From assembly GCA_031422555.1 (NCBI GenBank), contig JANPLZ010000120.1, positions 1 to 64,000 on the forward strand: a stretch of 64,000 nt of DNA, in the 5' to 3' direction. The position numbers and the translations under genes were made by a program. Below, one piece after another: positions 63,522-64,000 of the stretch (positions are counted from its first letter, which is position 1; each line of letters opens with the position of its first letter). A model generated the notes under the pieces. The model searched no databases and was not told the origin of the DNA. It saw nothing but the letters and a program-made list of their open reading frames with translations. The DNA comes from JANNAT01 sp031422555 (GTDB lineage Bacteria > Pseudomonadota > Alphaproteobacteria > Rhodobacterales > Rhodobacteraceae).

Positions 63522-64000
63522 TCGCCCAGCCTTTCCAACAAGGCAGGCACATGCACCTGATCCGATTTATAATTGCCGGTCAGCACATGCATCATCACAT
63601 TTATACCAAAGCGGTAGGCAATCTCGCGTTGCTCTTCACCGGCATAGCCGCGCCCAACCGGAAACATTTGCACGCCATTTTCATCCACCGCCCAAGCCGA
63701 AGCCCAGTCTGCCCCCCCGATGATCACCGGGGTTACGCCATCGTTCAGATTGCGAAACGGCATGCCGTCAACCTGTTCGGCATCCGGTGCAGACGCCTCC
63801 AGCCACAGATCGCCCCCGGCATGGCGGCCGGGAAAATCCTGCAGCAGATAAAAGCTGCGGGTCAGCACGTGATCGGCGGGAATGGGTTCAATCGCCGGAA
63901 TATCCAGACCTGCCGCCAACAGTTGCAGCATTTGCGCCTCGGGCGTTACGGCATCTGAAAACCCGGCCAGATCGCCATCACGGGTGTCAAACAAGATCAT
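63518..64000 (-). CDS. DUF4159 domain protein, C-terminal part (gene runs off the right edge)
   Basis: At least 160 residues, with the upstream part outside the window; the Met coded at 64000-63998 is probably internal. Segments typical of the DUF4159 domain: MILFDTRDGD, LTRSFYLLQDFPGRHAGGDLWLEA, DGVTPVIIGGADWASAWAVD and the C-terminal REIAYRFGINVMMHVLTGNYKSDQVHVPALLERL. Proteins with this C-domain usually carry two N-terminal membrane helices (BatA-type) and lie in MoxR-DUF58 clusters. Its stop overlaps the start of the 691-aa gene by 4 bp. Confidence 0.85.
   Translation of the reverse strand: MILFDTRDGDLAGFSDAVTPEAQMLQLLAAGLDIPAIEPIPADHVLTRSFYLLQDFPGRHAGGDLWLEASAPDAEQVDGMPFRNLNDGVTPVIIGGADWASAWAVDENGVQMFPVGRGYAGEEQREIAYRFGINVMMHVLTGNYKSDQVHVPALLERLGE

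Overview
The window is a gene-dense, GC-rich alphaproteobacterial chromosome segment, most likely from a Rhodobacteraceae (Rhodobacterales) bacterium. The main clues are MipZ, a TrcR (DUF1013) cell-cycle regulator, a separate F0 ATP synthase operon with a b' subunit (atpI-B-E-b'-b), the order ffh-GNAT-chorismate mutase-rpsP-rimM-trmD-rplS-rpmE, and GC-rich gene-end repeats ending in GGATATTTTTGAACAGA. It looks like core chromosome: I see no prophage, insertion sequence, CRISPR array, rRNA or plasmid functions. One tRNA (Arg-ACG) is present.

Layout. 0-3.5 kb: yidC (partial), an EAL phosphodiesterase, a DUF3833 lipoprotein and the minus-strand rpmH-rnpA-yidD cluster. 3.7-7.3 kb: TVP38-type membrane protein, mercuric-reductase-like flavoprotein and an orphan histidine kinase. 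7.4-11.3 kb: tRNA-Arg, an alpha/beta-hydrolase-like orphan, EamA transporter, LysR and azoreductase. 11.5-20.6 kb: SRP, ribosome and tRNA-modification genes with bluB, a MarR-controlled locus and mipZ. 20.7-25.5 kb: malonyl-CoA synthetase, ArsR and the F0 operon. 25.5-37.3 kb: a GntR/FCD regulator, OmpA lipoprotein, DNA repair genes (Ada/Ogt-like, nth, a uracil-DNA-glycosylase relative), a PfkB kinase, RNase T2, TrcR, YqgE, and pyrB with a dihydroorotase-like partner and plsY. 37.7-50.8 kb: gshA, rsmE, ubiA, a BON/OmpA envelope protein, gabD, a ygiB-ygiC pair, an SDR enzyme, an aminotransferase and a cupin. 51-56.7 kb: an ECF sigma factor coupled to a membrane von Willebrand protein, Hsp20, a trypsin-like protease and an orphan protein. 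56.7-64 kb: the glycolate oxidase operon glcD-glcE-glcF, DUF599, and a VWA/DUF4159 membrane pair cut by the right edge.

Regulation readable from the sequence. The GntR/FCD regulator at 26 kb and glcD at 60 kb carry the same 21-bp inverted repeat (TTGGT-N11-ACCAA) at the same distance from their start codons, which links them as an autoregulated glycolate-oxidase regulon across 34 kb. The hsp20 gene has a sigma-32-like promoter and a leader ending in a ROSE-type hairpin, with a UCGCU motif facing the AGGA Shine-Dalgarno and one bulged G. Two near-identical 19-bp operators lie between the MarR gene and its divergent membrane-protein gene.

Other unusual points are the loss of metal ligands in the dihydroorotase-like gene, four in-phase 12- to 17-bp tandem repeats at gene edges or inside genes, palindromic shared stop codons between convergent genes, and a 54-aa ORF with a strong ribosome binding site antisense to the mipZ tail. 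I did not find a clearly new multi-gene system. The ECF-sigma/VWA pair and the orphans at 7.6 and 56.1 kb are the best places to look for unknown function.
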